Shown: positions 28,921-38,560 of the stretch, piece by piece
How positions within the stretch are numbered: the stretch's first letter is position 1
Layout of the letters: the number at the start of each line of letters is the position of its first letter
NCBI GenBank assembly: GCA_034401795.1
Contig: CM067366.1
Span: 83,996,147 to 84,060,146 of the forward strand
From: Chaetoderma sp. LZ-2023a
Lineage: Eukaryota; Mollusca; Caudofoveata; Chaetodermatida; Chaetodermatidae
DNA length: 64,000 bases
Reading direction: 5' to 3'
Made by a program: the position numbers and the translations under genes
The notes under the pieces: model-generated
Seen by the model: the letters and a program-made list of their open reading frames with translations, nothing else
The model's database searches: none
What the model was told of the DNA's origin: nothing

Positions 28921-29489
28921 CTAATGCATTGTGGGGGGAGAATTGACGATATAGTGGTGTGTGGTTAGCCAATTAGGGGCCACAGTACACTGCTTTGCCC
29001 AGGAGCCCCATATATTCTTAAGACGAGCCTGAGATTCCACGTTTACAATGCCACGATGAGTGATATTTGGTTTAAAATATGCAGCGCTATATATCCAGTA
29101 ATATACTATATACATGTACTGTTAGGCCCTGTGACCTAAATTTTCCATGAAGTTCAAACCATTAACTCCTGTGTCTGAGAATCTGTAATAACCCCGTCAG
29201 ATATCAGAAAACATGAAATCATGAGTGAATTTCGCAATATATTAAAGAAAATGTAATTAAGGTTTAACGGCCCATTCCTCGTAATGTTAAATTAGCCCCT
29301 CTGAAAATGGCGTATCTCCCAGGGTATTATGGGAAATTTGATTGTGATGACGTCATCGTGATTCTATGAATATAATACAGGGTGGGAATATCGCCTCCAA
29401 CAAGGTAGTACTTCTAATATTGCATTAACAATTTCAACCGACAAGAGAAAATAATAAATTTGTTACGAATGTGTCAAAATTCCGGTGAA

Positions 29490-29572
29490 TATTTTGAAAC
29501 TAATTTGACTGAAAGCCAGCTTCTAGTCAAATTGCTTTCAAAATATTCAACATCATACTTATATGATGACTG
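29490..29572. mobile_element. Palindromic MITE copy (AATATTTTGAAAC family)
   Basis: GTGAATATTTTGAAACTAAT / AGTCAAATTGCTTTCAAAAT with a very short loop (GAAAGCCAGCTTCTAG). Confidence 0.75.
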
Positions 29573-29774
29573 TAAAAGTGGAATTCTGGGATTTCAGGTT
29601 CAAATGGGTAAAATGTGATAATTCATTGGTTTAGATTTGAAGCCTACTTCCCTGATAATGCATGTAACTACCGGTAGGCCAATATTGGCCCAGTAACCTG
29701 CATCATTCTTGTTTTAGTAAATGTGATGTCACCGATAATGAGAAAGTTATTGATTGTCGCAAGAGAGCCTCAGA

Positions 29775-29776
29775 CA

Positions 29777-29828
<52 letters not shown>
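29775..29828. repeat. TA dinucleotide repeat, left of Tc1 element
   Basis: An uninterrupted AT/TA tract of about 50 bp immediately precedes the Tc1 end. A matching tract lies at 31481-31535, so the transposon sits inside one microsatellite. Confidence 0.9.
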
Positions 29829-29831
<3 letters not shown>

Positions 29832-31477
29832 CTGTGCAAAAGTTAAGCACCACCCTATTTTTACGCACATGCGAGGGTATATTCATGTGCTATGAAGAAA
29901 GCAATAGCATAAACATTTATGTACCCATCCATCTTAGTGCAAGAGGTAATACTGCAACTAGAGAAATGCTGATTATGATGGTGGGGAAACACTGTATGTT
30001 TTTGTTTGAACTTGAAAACGAGGCCTGAATATGGTTACGTTGACACAACTGACAACTATTGCCCTACAGTTGACACACGTGGCTAGATTGTCATTAATGG
30101 TGTCTGAAAACGAAGTTTAACATCTGTGCACGAGTTTGAGACTGTCATTATTAATACCGGGTATATCCACCTTGTGCCTGGATGGCGGCCTGGACACGAC
30201 GTCTCATGCTGGTCACCAACCGACTGATACGCCATTGTGGTATTCGTTGCCATTCAAGATGGAGTGCGTCTGTTAATTCCTGTAGGTTCTGCACAGGAGG
30301 ATCCCTCCTCACCATGTTTCCCAGAATGTCCCAGATATGCTCAATAGGGTCATGTCAGGGTTCCTTGCTGGCCATGGTAGGGTTTCGATGGCATTCTGGC
30401 GGAGGTATTCATGCACAGCTCTAGCACGATGTGGTCGGGCGTTGTCATCCATGAATATAGGGTGGGTTCCAGGTGCATGATTTACAAAATGAGGGACCAC
30501 AACTCTATCCAGTATGGAATCTTGATATCTTTGTCCATTTAGTGTTCCAGGTACAGTCAACAGATCCAGCTTACAATCAAATGAGATGCACCCCCATATC
30601 ATAACGGAACCTCCACCAAATGGAACTTCTTCCATGATGTTACGTTGGTCGTACGCGTGCGTCTGGACCTCCATACACGAGTTCGACCATCTGTGGCATA
30701 AAGCAGGAACCGACTTTCATCGGACCAGTGTACCCGTCTCCAGAATATCATGTTCCAGTGTCTTCTTCCGTTGCACCACCTCAGACGCTCCTCTTTGTGG
30801 TGTGCAGTGAGGAGAGGACGTCTGACAGGTCTCCTAGCTTTCATGCCAGCAGCATACAGTCTCCTTTTGACGGTAGACATTGACACTCTATTGCGCGTTT
30901 CCCATTGCTGGCTGAGCACTCTGCTGTTGGTGAATGGAGATCTCCTAACAAGGCGTACTAGGGCTCGATCATCACGGGCAGTAGTCTTCTTCGGTCTTCC
31001 AGATCTAGGCCTGTCCTTCACCTCGTTAGTTTGCCCATGTTTTGCAATCAAACGACTGATTACAGTATGGTTAATGTTCAGCTGTCTGCCAATCTCTCTG
31101 CATGACATACCAGTGGTATGCATGCCTATGATTTGCCATTTCACACGATCACTTAACCTTCGTCTTGCCATAGCGGTTCACAATCAAGAGCTAATTCTCT
31201 CTGTACAAATAAACCACGGTCATGAACACAAAATTCCTAATCTTGTCGCCTAAATCTGTATGTAATGTTCTACACCTCAAACTGGACTTTTACATAACTG
31301 AACACGTGTGCTGTTTCCCGCCACGCACGGACATCAAGCGGCGTGAAGTCATGCATGCATGTGCATTTCGTACTTGGAATTATGTCAGCTAACGCGGGGA
31401 CAAAAAGTATGGCAGCCTAGTTGTACCATCATGTTTCTACGTTCTATTGTTTTTGCTGGTGCTTAACTTTTGCACAG

Positions 31478-31480
<3 letters not shown>
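29829..31480 (-). mobile_element. Tc1/mariner transposon inserted in a TA repeat
   Basis: Inverted ends CACCTGTGCAAAAGTTAAGC and GCTTAACTTTTGCACAGGTG bound a 1.65-kb element, with TA repeats on both sides. It carries one transposase gene on the - strand with frameshifts. Confidence 0.92.
30180..31171 (-). pseudogene. Tc1-like transposase pseudogene (DD34E)
   Basis: It starts MARRRLSDRVKWQIIGMH with a helix-turn-helix (MSCREIGRQLNINHTVISRL) and a GRPKKTTARDD hinge. The catalytic aspartates are in VHWSDESRFLL and FMDDNARPHRA, with GGGSVMIWGCIS between, and the glutamate in PIEHIWDILGNMVRRD. Frameshifts near 30650 and 30345 split the reading into three frames. The end reads ...QAAIQAQGGYTRY. 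The residues of the active site are all visible; the gene is broken but less decayed than the Tc1 element at 12207. Confidence 0.92.

Positions 31481-31535
<55 letters not shown>
31481..31535. repeat. TA dinucleotide repeat, right of Tc1 element
   Basis: About 55 bp of alternating TA, continuation of the tract at 29775-29828. Confidence 0.9.
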
Positions 31536-31540
<5 letters not shown>

Positions 31541-31833
31541 CCATTTCGTTTACCCCTGGTCGTGAAAAAACAATGTTGAAGATAAACAATCCGATAAACT
31601 CAATCATCGATGCGTGTCTTTGTTTACAATTTTCGAGATAACTAACTTCAAGCACTCAGCAATAAGCCTGAGTTAAAAATGCCAAAGCGGTCAAATATAT
31701 AGGCATCACACTTTCTGATTGGCAGTTTCGTTATTCCGTGTTATCTGTCTACTTTTTAGTCTGTGGCATACACGAAATGTGGGTAGATTGAAGGAAATGT
31801 CAATTTCCCTTTCTCCGAGATCTAACAATACTC

Positions 31834-31983
31834 ACCATTCTGTTACTTCTGATATACAGCTGGCTCTGACAGCTGGCTCTAGGACTATAGACTTAGAAAG
31901 CTTTACCGACTCCTTGGAACCGGGTACTCGGCTCCCAACTGCCGAGTACCCGTCTACCATAGAGCTCATATTGTTTGCATAGC
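31834..31983. repeat. DIRS left inverted terminal repeat
   Basis: It runs from CAATACTCACCATTCTGTTA through CCGGGTACTCGGCTCCCAAC to TTGTTTGCATAG and is repeated inverted at 38391-38546. Its outer part from 31792 (AGGAAATGTCAATTTCCC) is unique to this end. Confidence 0.92.
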
Positions 31984-32037
31984 CACCAAACAAGAGAAAT
32001 CCATGGCTTGCCTCCGTGGGGCTGGGAGGCTGGGTCC

Positions 32038-32139
32038 GTAACAGAATGGTGAGTATTGTTAGATCTCGGAGAAAGGGAAATTGACATTTCCTTCATTCTC
32101 CTTCGATCAATACTCACCATTCTGTTACTTCTGATATAC
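32038..32139. repeat. DIRS internal complementary region
   Basis: 32038-32092 is the reverse complement of the left edge (31792-31846). 32093-32095 is TCA, the complement of the TGA core. 32096-32139 is the reverse complement of the right edge (about 38514-38557). This is the template-like junction expected for circle formation in DIRS replication. Confidence 0.93.
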
Positions 32140-32637
32140 ACCAGATTTGATCAGTAACCTGGTGGGAAGGGGCAAGCCATCAAATGCTACTTTTGCCCCT
32201 TAGAGAAAGAGTTAGACTTAAAAACTTGACTAACGGAGACCTAAAAGGACCGTCAAGTTAACGGAACCGAATCACATTCGCATCACTGCCCCCCCCCCTT
32301 TTTCTCCTAAGAAAAGGGAGAGAACTCACGAACATGTATCTCGCCTGAAACACAAATATGCCAAGAGGGTTAACTGCTCCTTGCATATCGACATGTATTA
32401 GCCTGGGAATGAGCATGAATATATAAGATGAATGAACATGATATATAGACATAATACAAAAAACTCAATATTGAATTACCTTATGATAATTGGACTTCAG
32501 ACGTACCGCCTCCAACCATTCACTGGTCCGGCCATCAGTGACACAATCTGGTTGTCATCCTCTCGCTCGACCATGCCTGCTCTAGATTCTTTTCTTACCC
32601 AAGTGAAAAAAGGGTGAAGAGCAGTGTGGTCACTTAA

Positions 32638-33654
32638 CTATCGTCTCAAAACAGCTAAAGTGAGTGGATTGGCTGAGTCTGACACATCCCTCATATAGTA
32701 ATCCGTAAATGAGGACTCACAGTGCCATTGTGCAACGGCCATGATGTCCTCTAACGGAACACCACTGTAAAGGGCGGTCGAGGTGGCTATTCCTCTAACA
32801 TCGTGTGCCCTTGCGCCTTGCACCTGGTGCCCAGTCGCCATCTCATGAGTAGTCTGAATGCATTCGACTACCCAACGAGAGATAGTATCCATGGATGCGG
32901 CGCCATAAGGCTTCTTATGGCAGATCCACAGATGTCTATCGTTTGACCGTAACGAGTCAGTCCGTTTCCTGTACTTAGTCAAAGCACGGACCGGGCACCA
33001 GACACTGGCATCATGATCAAACCTTGTTAACTTCGGTATTATGATCGGTTTGCCGGGATATCTCAAAGATTGATTCTTTGACATAAACTCTGCTATTGGC
33101 AGAAGACGCAGACCCTCTCCGGAGACAATAAATCGGTCCCTCTCTGCCGAAAGCGCATGGATCTCACTGCGCCTTCTAGCTGAGGAAGCTGCCAATAGAA
33201 AAACCGCCTTTAGAGTCAAATGCTTTAGAATAGCCGAACGCAACGGTTCGAAAGGGTGCTTGGCCAGTACATTAAGCACTAAAGATAGACTCCAGGCTGG
33301 AATGACTACCGGTTGTCTCGGTCGGAGATTGCTCATTCCCTTCACCATCACATTTAACTGGGCCACCTCTGGACTATCCCTGTTGGCTAGACAAGGGATA
33401 ACTGATGCCAAAGCTGACTTGTATCCAGCAATAGTGACGGGAGCTAGTCCTGAAAAGAACAGCTCACAGAGAAAGTCTGCTATTTGCTGAATAGTGGATT
33501 GAAAGGTATCAATACCCTTTTCTTCACACCAGTCTGCAAATCTGTTAACCTTGATGTTATATGACTTGAAGGTTGACCTTCTCGCAGCCGCGATGAAATC
33601 AGCAGCTTGTCGAGAAAAGCCTTCCGACGTGGAACGTTGTTTGATAACATCCAC
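32638..33654 (-). CDS. DIRS tyrosine recombinase
   Basis: An intact 338-residue frame. The N-terminal part (FIAAARRSTFKSYNIKVNRF ... FADWCEEKGI) is a core-binding SAM-like domain. The C-terminal catalytic domain has the conserved arginine in SSARRRSEIHALS (about residue 157), H-x-x-R in RAHDVRGIATS (about 285) and WH...Y in AQWHCESSFTDYYMRD (tyrosine about 320). Family role: recombines the circular DNA intermediate of DIRS retrotransposons into the chromosome without target duplication. The frame overlaps the end of the preceding pol frame by about 175 bp, an arrangement known in this group. It is the best preserved gene of the element. Confidence 0.93.
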   Translation of the reverse strand: MDVIKQRSTSEGFSRQAADFIAAARRSTFKSYNIKVNRFADWCEEKGIDTFQSTIQQIADFLCELFFSGLAPVTIAGYKSALASVIPCLANRDSPEVAQLNVMVKGMSNLRPRQPVVIPAWSLSLVLNVLAKHPFEPLRSAILKHLTLKAVFLLAASSARRRSEIHALSAERDRFIVSGEGLRLLPIAEFMSKNQSLRYPGKPIIIPKLTRFDHDASVWCPVRALTKYRKRTDSLRSNDRHLWICHKKPYGAASMDTISRWVVECIQTTHEMATGHQVQGARAHDVRGIATSTALYSGVPLEDIMAVAQWHCESSFTDYYMRDVSDSANPLTLAVLRR

Positions 33655-34530
33655 GCAGTCAATTTGAACATTTCGGGACGCTCGTGTAGGAAGCGTCCCT
33701 TGGCCTGGGAGATTATGTTCGGAATCTCAGGCAACTGCACTGGGTTTTCCACCAGCAGATCTAGCAGATCCGTGAACCACGCCCTGCTGGGCCAATACGG
33801 CGCTATTAGCAGGACCAGACACGGTTCCTCCCTGATCTTCACCAATACCTTCGGCAGAAGAATGGTGGGTGGGTACGCGTAAGCGTGCATCCCTCTCCAG
33901 CTTATCGCCAGAGCGTCTGTATCGACGGCATTTGGATCTGGAATCGGCGAGACATAAGTCATGATTTGAGCATTTTCCCTTGTGGCGAACAAGTCCACGT
34001 TGGGTTTGCCCCAATGCTCGAAGATCCTTCGCAGAACTGGAGGGTTGAGGGACCATTCTGTCGGCGGAATTCTCTGTCTGCGAGACAAAGCATCCGCCAG
34101 AATGTTCAATCGCCCAGGAATGTGAGCTGCTTTCAAAACAACCGAGTAATTCCTGCACCATTGAATCAAGTGCCACACTTTGATACACAGCGTGGGTGAC
34201 CTGGTCCCGCCTTGGCGATTTATGTATGATACTACCGTCGAATTGTCCGACCGTATCAATATCACCTTGCCCCTGATCATCGGAAGAAATTCTTCCAACG
34301 CCAGTTCCACTGCCATCATTTCCAACAGATTGATATGCAGCTGGCTCTCCTGGAGAGTCCATGTGCCCGAGACCTGGTGCTCTCCCAGGCAGGCCCCCAC
34401 CCCTCCAGCGTACACGGACAGCTGGGGGTGGGGTAGGTGCAGCGAAACCCCTACTAGGAGATTCTGACGCTCTTTCCACCATACAAGGTGCGACATTATC
34501 GGCTCCAACCTGGCACCGGTTTTGACAGGG
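33480..34530 (-). CDS. DIRS pol, RNase H and Dam-methylase-like region
   Basis: The distal 340 or so residues of the open frame 33480-35438 are real: the start of RNase H (VYAGGVGACLGE, then ESQLHINLLEMMAVELAL with its glutamate), IRSDNSTVVSYINRQGG, HIPGRLNILADALSR, then VDLFATRENAQIMTYVSPIP and LVLLIAPYWPSRAWFTDLLD. The last block corresponds to the region that published DIRS descriptions compare with Dam methyltransferases; that activity is inferred only. The first 300 residues of this frame are a shadow of the reverse transcriptase, so a frameshift near 34520 separates the two domains. Confidence 0.85.
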
Positions 34531-35596
34531 GTTCTGTTCTCTGTTTCCACAGAGACATCAGATACAACTGGATAGGTCTTCGCATTAGAGCAGCATACGG
34601 GATCACCTGCTCCATAGAGACCATCATGCCCAGCATCTGAAGAAACCGCCTCGCCTGAATGTGGTTTCCCACTCGAAAACTCTTGAGGATGGCTAACAGA
34701 GACACCACTCTGGGCTCTGACAGGTAAACCCTGCCCTCCTCGAGATCGAATCGCATCCCCAAATAAACGAAATGTTGAGTGGGTGTCAACTCGGATTTCT
34801 CCTTGTTGACTATCCAGCATAGATCTAAAAGTAACCTGGGAATCAGAGCAGTATCCACGTTCAACCTGGCTGCCGAGTCTGCTTTGATCAGCCAGTCGTC
34901 TATGTAGGTGTGTAGCGCCACATTCTCTTTTCTGAGAAACGCTGTCACCGCAAGGACCAGTCTTGTGAAAACCCTTGGAGCTGTCGACAGGCCAAACGGG
35001 AGAACAATAAACTCCCATACTTGATTTTGAAACGCAAATCTCAGAAACCTGTGACAACTCCTGTTCATTGGAATGTGGAAATATGCATCTTTCAGATCGA
35101 TCGACACACACCACATTCCCTTCCTCAACCCCGCCATTACCGACCTCGGCGTTTCCATCTGGAACCGAGGCATATGGATAAACCCATTTAATGGCCTGAG
35201 ATTGAGTACGGGTCTCCATCCCCCTGTGCTCTTGGGGACAAGGAACATATTTGAATAGAAGCCTGGAGTGTTCTGGTTCGCTGGTTTTATTGCTCCCTTC
35301 AGAAGCAAACCCGACACTTCGTTTTGAACGGCTTCTAACTTGTCTGGTTCCCTTGGTATGGGTGTCCAGACAGGTGCCAAAGACAGATTCTGTGGCGGAA
35401 CGTCCCACCACTCCGGCATGTAACCCTGGGATAACCATCCCAGGACCAGACTGTCTGACGTCACACCTCGCCAGGCCTCGATGAAACGCATGAGCCTTCC
35501 ACCCACCATAGATGCCTCGACGTCTAACGGGGTTGTCCGGCTCGCGGTCCGCTCCCCCCCCCCCCCTTTCTTAACGAGAGAGAGAGAGAGAACCAT
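34496..35596 (-). CDS. DIRS reverse transcriptase
   Basis: The frame contains FLVPKSTGGWRPVLNLRPLN, VSIDLKDAYFHIPM (motif A aspartate), VLPFGLSTAPRVFTR (motif B), YIDDWLI (catalytic motif C, the usual DIRS variant of YxDD) and YLGMRFDLEEGRVYL. It copies element RNA into DNA in DIRS replication. It ends KPVPGWSR at 34496, where the continuing RNase H lies in another frame, so it is probably frameshifted. The start is uncertain: the first methionine lies beyond a C/G homopolymer (35557-35569) that may hide another shift. Confidence 0.9.
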   Translation of the reverse strand: MVLSLSLVKKGGGGERTASRTTPLDVEASMVGGRLMRFIEAWRGVTSDSLVLGWLSQGYMPEWWDVPPQNLSLAPVWTPIPREPDKLEAVQNEVSGLLLKGAIKPANQNTPGFYSNMFLVPKSTGGWRPVLNLRPLNGFIHMPRFQMETPRSVMAGLRKGMWCVSIDLKDAYFHIPMNRSCHRFLRFAFQNQVWEFIVLPFGLSTAPRVFTRLVLAVTAFLRKENVALHTYIDDWLIKADSAARLNVDTALIPRLLLDLCWIVNKEKSELTPTQHFVYLGMRFDLEEGRVYLSEPRVVSLLAILKSFRVGNHIQARRFLQMLGMMVSMEQVIPYAALMRRPIQLYLMSLWKQRTEPLSKPVPGWSR

Positions 35597-35685
35597 TTCG
35601 GTCTTGGCTCGGCAGGTCTAACTGGCACCGCTGTTCCTGTCGCACAGGTGCGGTCCAGGCGGATACGAAGGGAGCTCTCGTACCC

Positions 35686-37480
35686 TCAGGCACGATCCGC
35701 TCCCTTTCCGCCCTTTGAGGACTTACCCTTTCCCTTCCCGCCTCTAGAGCGACCAGGAGCAACATTGGGGAGGGTAGGGGTCTCCACAACCTTCCTGGCT
35801 TTCTTCGCCGGCGGCGGCTGAGAAAAACCAGATGAAGCAGAAGTCGTACTAGGCTTAGCTTTCGCCTTGCCCTTATGCTTCTTCTGCTTCTTTGAAGGTT
35901 GAACAGCTAACGGCTTCCCTACAGCCCCTAGTGCGTGCGCTTGCCGCACTAGCTCCAGCTGTAGGTTTATCGCCAACCGATTCTGCGCAATGCTAGCAGT
36001 GTCCTCTAGGATGGCCCGCGCCTGGCCACCGAAGATGCTAGGCCCTGTCAGTGGTGTCCCAAGAAGACGCTCCCTGACTGCCGTAGCCGGTACGCATATG
36101 GTCAAGAACCATTTGCCTCCTGGACTTTGTCACACGCGCCTGCACCCTTGCCAGCGCGTCCATAGACAGCACCAAGCCGTCATTGATGCACGAAAGCGCC
36201 ACAGGTGGCACAGGGTGGCCTGCCCCCGCTTCAGCCCACACCGACTGAAGAAGGCGATAAGAGTGGTTGACAGCGCTCATAGCTGCCCTCACACCCTCAT
36301 CGTATAGGGACAGGACTTCATCCTGGTGTGCCTGGGACTTGTCCACAAGTGCCGGACCGGTGCCACCCGCTCCAGCACTCTGGACACCCAGAACCCATCG
36401 GTCATCCTCGGTGACCGATTGTACCACACCATACCTGTCGTATTCCCCCCGTGGAATACGACACCTCGCCCGCACCTCCCTGGAGGCCGCAGGGAGCTGG
36501 CCCTTGGTCATGAGCTGCTTGCTATAAATAGCCTCGAGCAACTCGATGAACCATGGATCCAGTCCAACCGACTGGATCCGGGCTATGGGCAAGATCCCCG
36601 TCCTAATCGATGCAACCGACGGACGGGGCGCATCCTCCTCGGCCGTGGCCGAAACCACAGATGGGTCCACCCTGGCTAGCCAAGCCAGAGCATCCGACCA
36701 GTCTACTTCCGAGGAAGACACACCCATGAATACGTCACCCATTGACGCGCTCACGGGCCTACCAGCCATGGCCTCCCGGCAAGGAGCCGCGGCTGACACG
36801 CCAGGCACTCCGGTACCAACAGGTTCCGCCGCCACCCCATGAAACACACCAGTCCATGGGGTAGGCCCACACGGAAAACCGTGCAGGCCCATAGCAGACG
36901 CGGGACCGTGGCCAGACACGGACGCCAACGGCACCCCACGTCTGACCTGACGGACCGGCCACCGCTACTGGACCACCCGGAGGTGGCCGCAGAGAGACAG
37001 AACCCGTCAGGTCGGAACCCGACGGGACTGCCAGGGGGCCGTACGAGACGGCTCCCTCGGTGACCAGTCCAGAACCCTGTCCAAGGACAGGGTCCGTACC
37101 AAGCATGGGGAGAAACTGCCCCCCCCCCAACCTTCGGCAGCCGGGATGACACCAGCGTGGGCAGAACACTATGCAGAAAACCCTGCATAGCCGGACCGAA
37201 CCACGCCGGCGGTGCCATCTCCGCCACCTCCAGCTGGGGACGTGGAGTGCCCCCACCGGCCGAACCGGACGCTCCACGATTTAACTTCGAACCGCCTGAC
37301 CCCGCATCAGACCCAGCCACATCCTTCTGGGCAAGGAACTTCAACATCATATCCGCGGACCACACTGCACACACATTACACCTCCTATCAAGGTTACATG
37401 GAGTACATCTAAAGCAGACATGGTCCTTAAATAGGACCCGTACGAACTTGTGGCACTCGTCACATGATGGCGGGGCTGGC
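35686..37480 (-). pseudogene. DIRS gag-like gene, frameshifted
   Basis: Reading the - strand from about 37480, CDECHKFVRVLFKDHVCFRC, TPCNLDRRCNVCAVWSADMM shows paired cysteines typical of the N-terminus of DIRS gag proteins. A proline/glycine-rich stretch follows. The frame shifts at a run of G on this strand (37121-37129), again near 36935, and again near 36100. The middle part (36038-36934) is an acidic, helical segment. The last part (35686-36105) ends in a lysine-rich tail (KKQKKHKGKAKAK, GRSRGGKGKGKSSKGGKG) likely to bind nucleic acid. No in-frame start before the cysteine motif is evident. The high GC here (about 60%) contrasts with the AT-rich surroundings. Confidence 0.8.
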
Positions 37481-38390
37481 TTGGCCTATAAATAAGCACA
37501 AACCTACAATAAGCAAGCGGAACGAGACACGGATGGAAGGTAGACAATTAATTTTCAAATATATTGACCATAAATTAACTGTAACCCTCCCGCACCCCAC
37601 CCCACAACGTTACAGCAAAGATCGCATTGATTATGACGACAAGAACGAAGCGGGCATAAATACACCCATAATTGATCCTCCAGGATTTATAACGGAACCA
37701 GGAATCATATCGCCTAGCATTCGGGGTATATTTACCAACCAATATAAATTATACTTCTAACGAAAGCCAAAACGATATGTGAAGAAACAACAAAATGTAA
37801 ACAAACTGCTGTAGCATACGGTAAAACCGCAGACCACACATCTAATCAAGAATTTTGAAAAAACCACCGATCATTGCAAACAGATCGTGATAACACGCAA
37901 AACTTGAACATTCCAAAGTTTTCTGGTACCATTTTTAGTACGCAGCACCCAGAACAAGATGCGCGAATTAATGAAAAAAAATTTCTTCGCATAAACATCC
38001 GAGCACCACGGGTGTGACGTCACCCGCTCGGATCTTACGACGTCAGCCGATATTCGTGTTACAAATACCGTAGCAAACACCTATTTTCATATCTGCCGAT
38101 CGCCTGTTGGGGTTTAAAGAAGGCGACCATCCGGCATATCTCGTTGTTAGCACACGTCCCAGATTCTTTGGGGTCAGAAATTGGAACATGCGACACAATG
38201 AAATTTAGAGACCTAAGTCTTTTAACTATGGAATAATAAGGAAATATACGACCTGGTTATCATCGGCGGTATCCATATTATCCAATTATCCTTGCAAGAG
38301 AATCACTAGCTATCACAATCACAGACAAAAAGACTTAGATTTAATTCTTAATCTCTCCACTGCGAAACGCATGTATAGCTCGTGTTGCTA

Positions 38391-38546
38391 TGCAAACAAG
38401 AATCAGCTCTACGGTAGACGGGTGCTCGGCAGTTGGGAGCCGAGTACCCGGTTCCAAGGAGTCGGTAAAGCTTTCTAAGTCTATAGTCCTAGAGCCAGTT
38501 GTCAGAGCCCGCTGTATATCATAAGTAACAGAATGGTGAGTATTGA
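38391..38546. repeat. DIRS right inverted terminal repeat
   Basis: Inverted copy of 31834-31983, followed by the unique edge GATCGAAGGAGAA up to the TGA at 38558-38560. Confidence 0.92.
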
Positions 38547-38560
38547 TCGAAGGAGAATGA

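Larger units (their letters stand above)
25021..29031 (+). mobile_element. Complete hAT transposon (ZMYM/DUF4371 type), coding-inactive
   Basis: The left end CAGGGCCGTCTTACCGCATG and the inverted right end CAGGCTCGTCTTAAGAATAT are imperfect terminal inverted repeats. The flanking 8-bp direct repeat is AGATTCCA (25013-25020 and 29032-29039). Subterminal AGGGGCCCC words occur at both ends. At about 4.0 kb it is full-length for the family and includes a nested TTAA-family MITE (28312-28552). The transposase is disrupted. Confidence 0.93.
31792..38557 (-). mobile_element. DIRS-type tyrosine-recombinase retrotransposon, near full length
   Basis: This 6.8-kb element has inverted terminal repeats (about 31834-31983 and 38391-38546, roughly 95% alike by eye) and unique outer edges. 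An internal complementary region at 32038-32139 consists of the complement of the left edge joined to the complement of the right edge. On the - strand it encodes gag, reverse transcriptase with RNase H, and a tyrosine recombinase in place of a DDE integrase. No target duplication is seen; a shared TGA sits at both borders (31789-31791, 38558-38560), fitting recombinase insertion. Several frames are broken, so autonomy is doubtful. Confidence 0.94.

Noticed and set aside
30750-31253. 167-residue + strand frame opposite the Tc1 transposase
   Set aside because: Antisense shadow of the transposase gene.
33727-34482. 251-residue - strand frame and several + strand frames inside the DIRS element
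   Set aside because: Overlap the recognised RNase H frame with no motif of their own.
34530-35438. First 300 residues of the 652-residue frame in the DIRS element
   Set aside because: Off-frame shadow of the reverse transcriptase; only the part below about 34530 matches RNase H.
36751-37374. Two long GC-rich frames over the gag region taken as separate genes
   Set aside because: They are frame-shifted pieces of one gag-like gene; the cysteine motif and basic tail lie in different frames across G runs.
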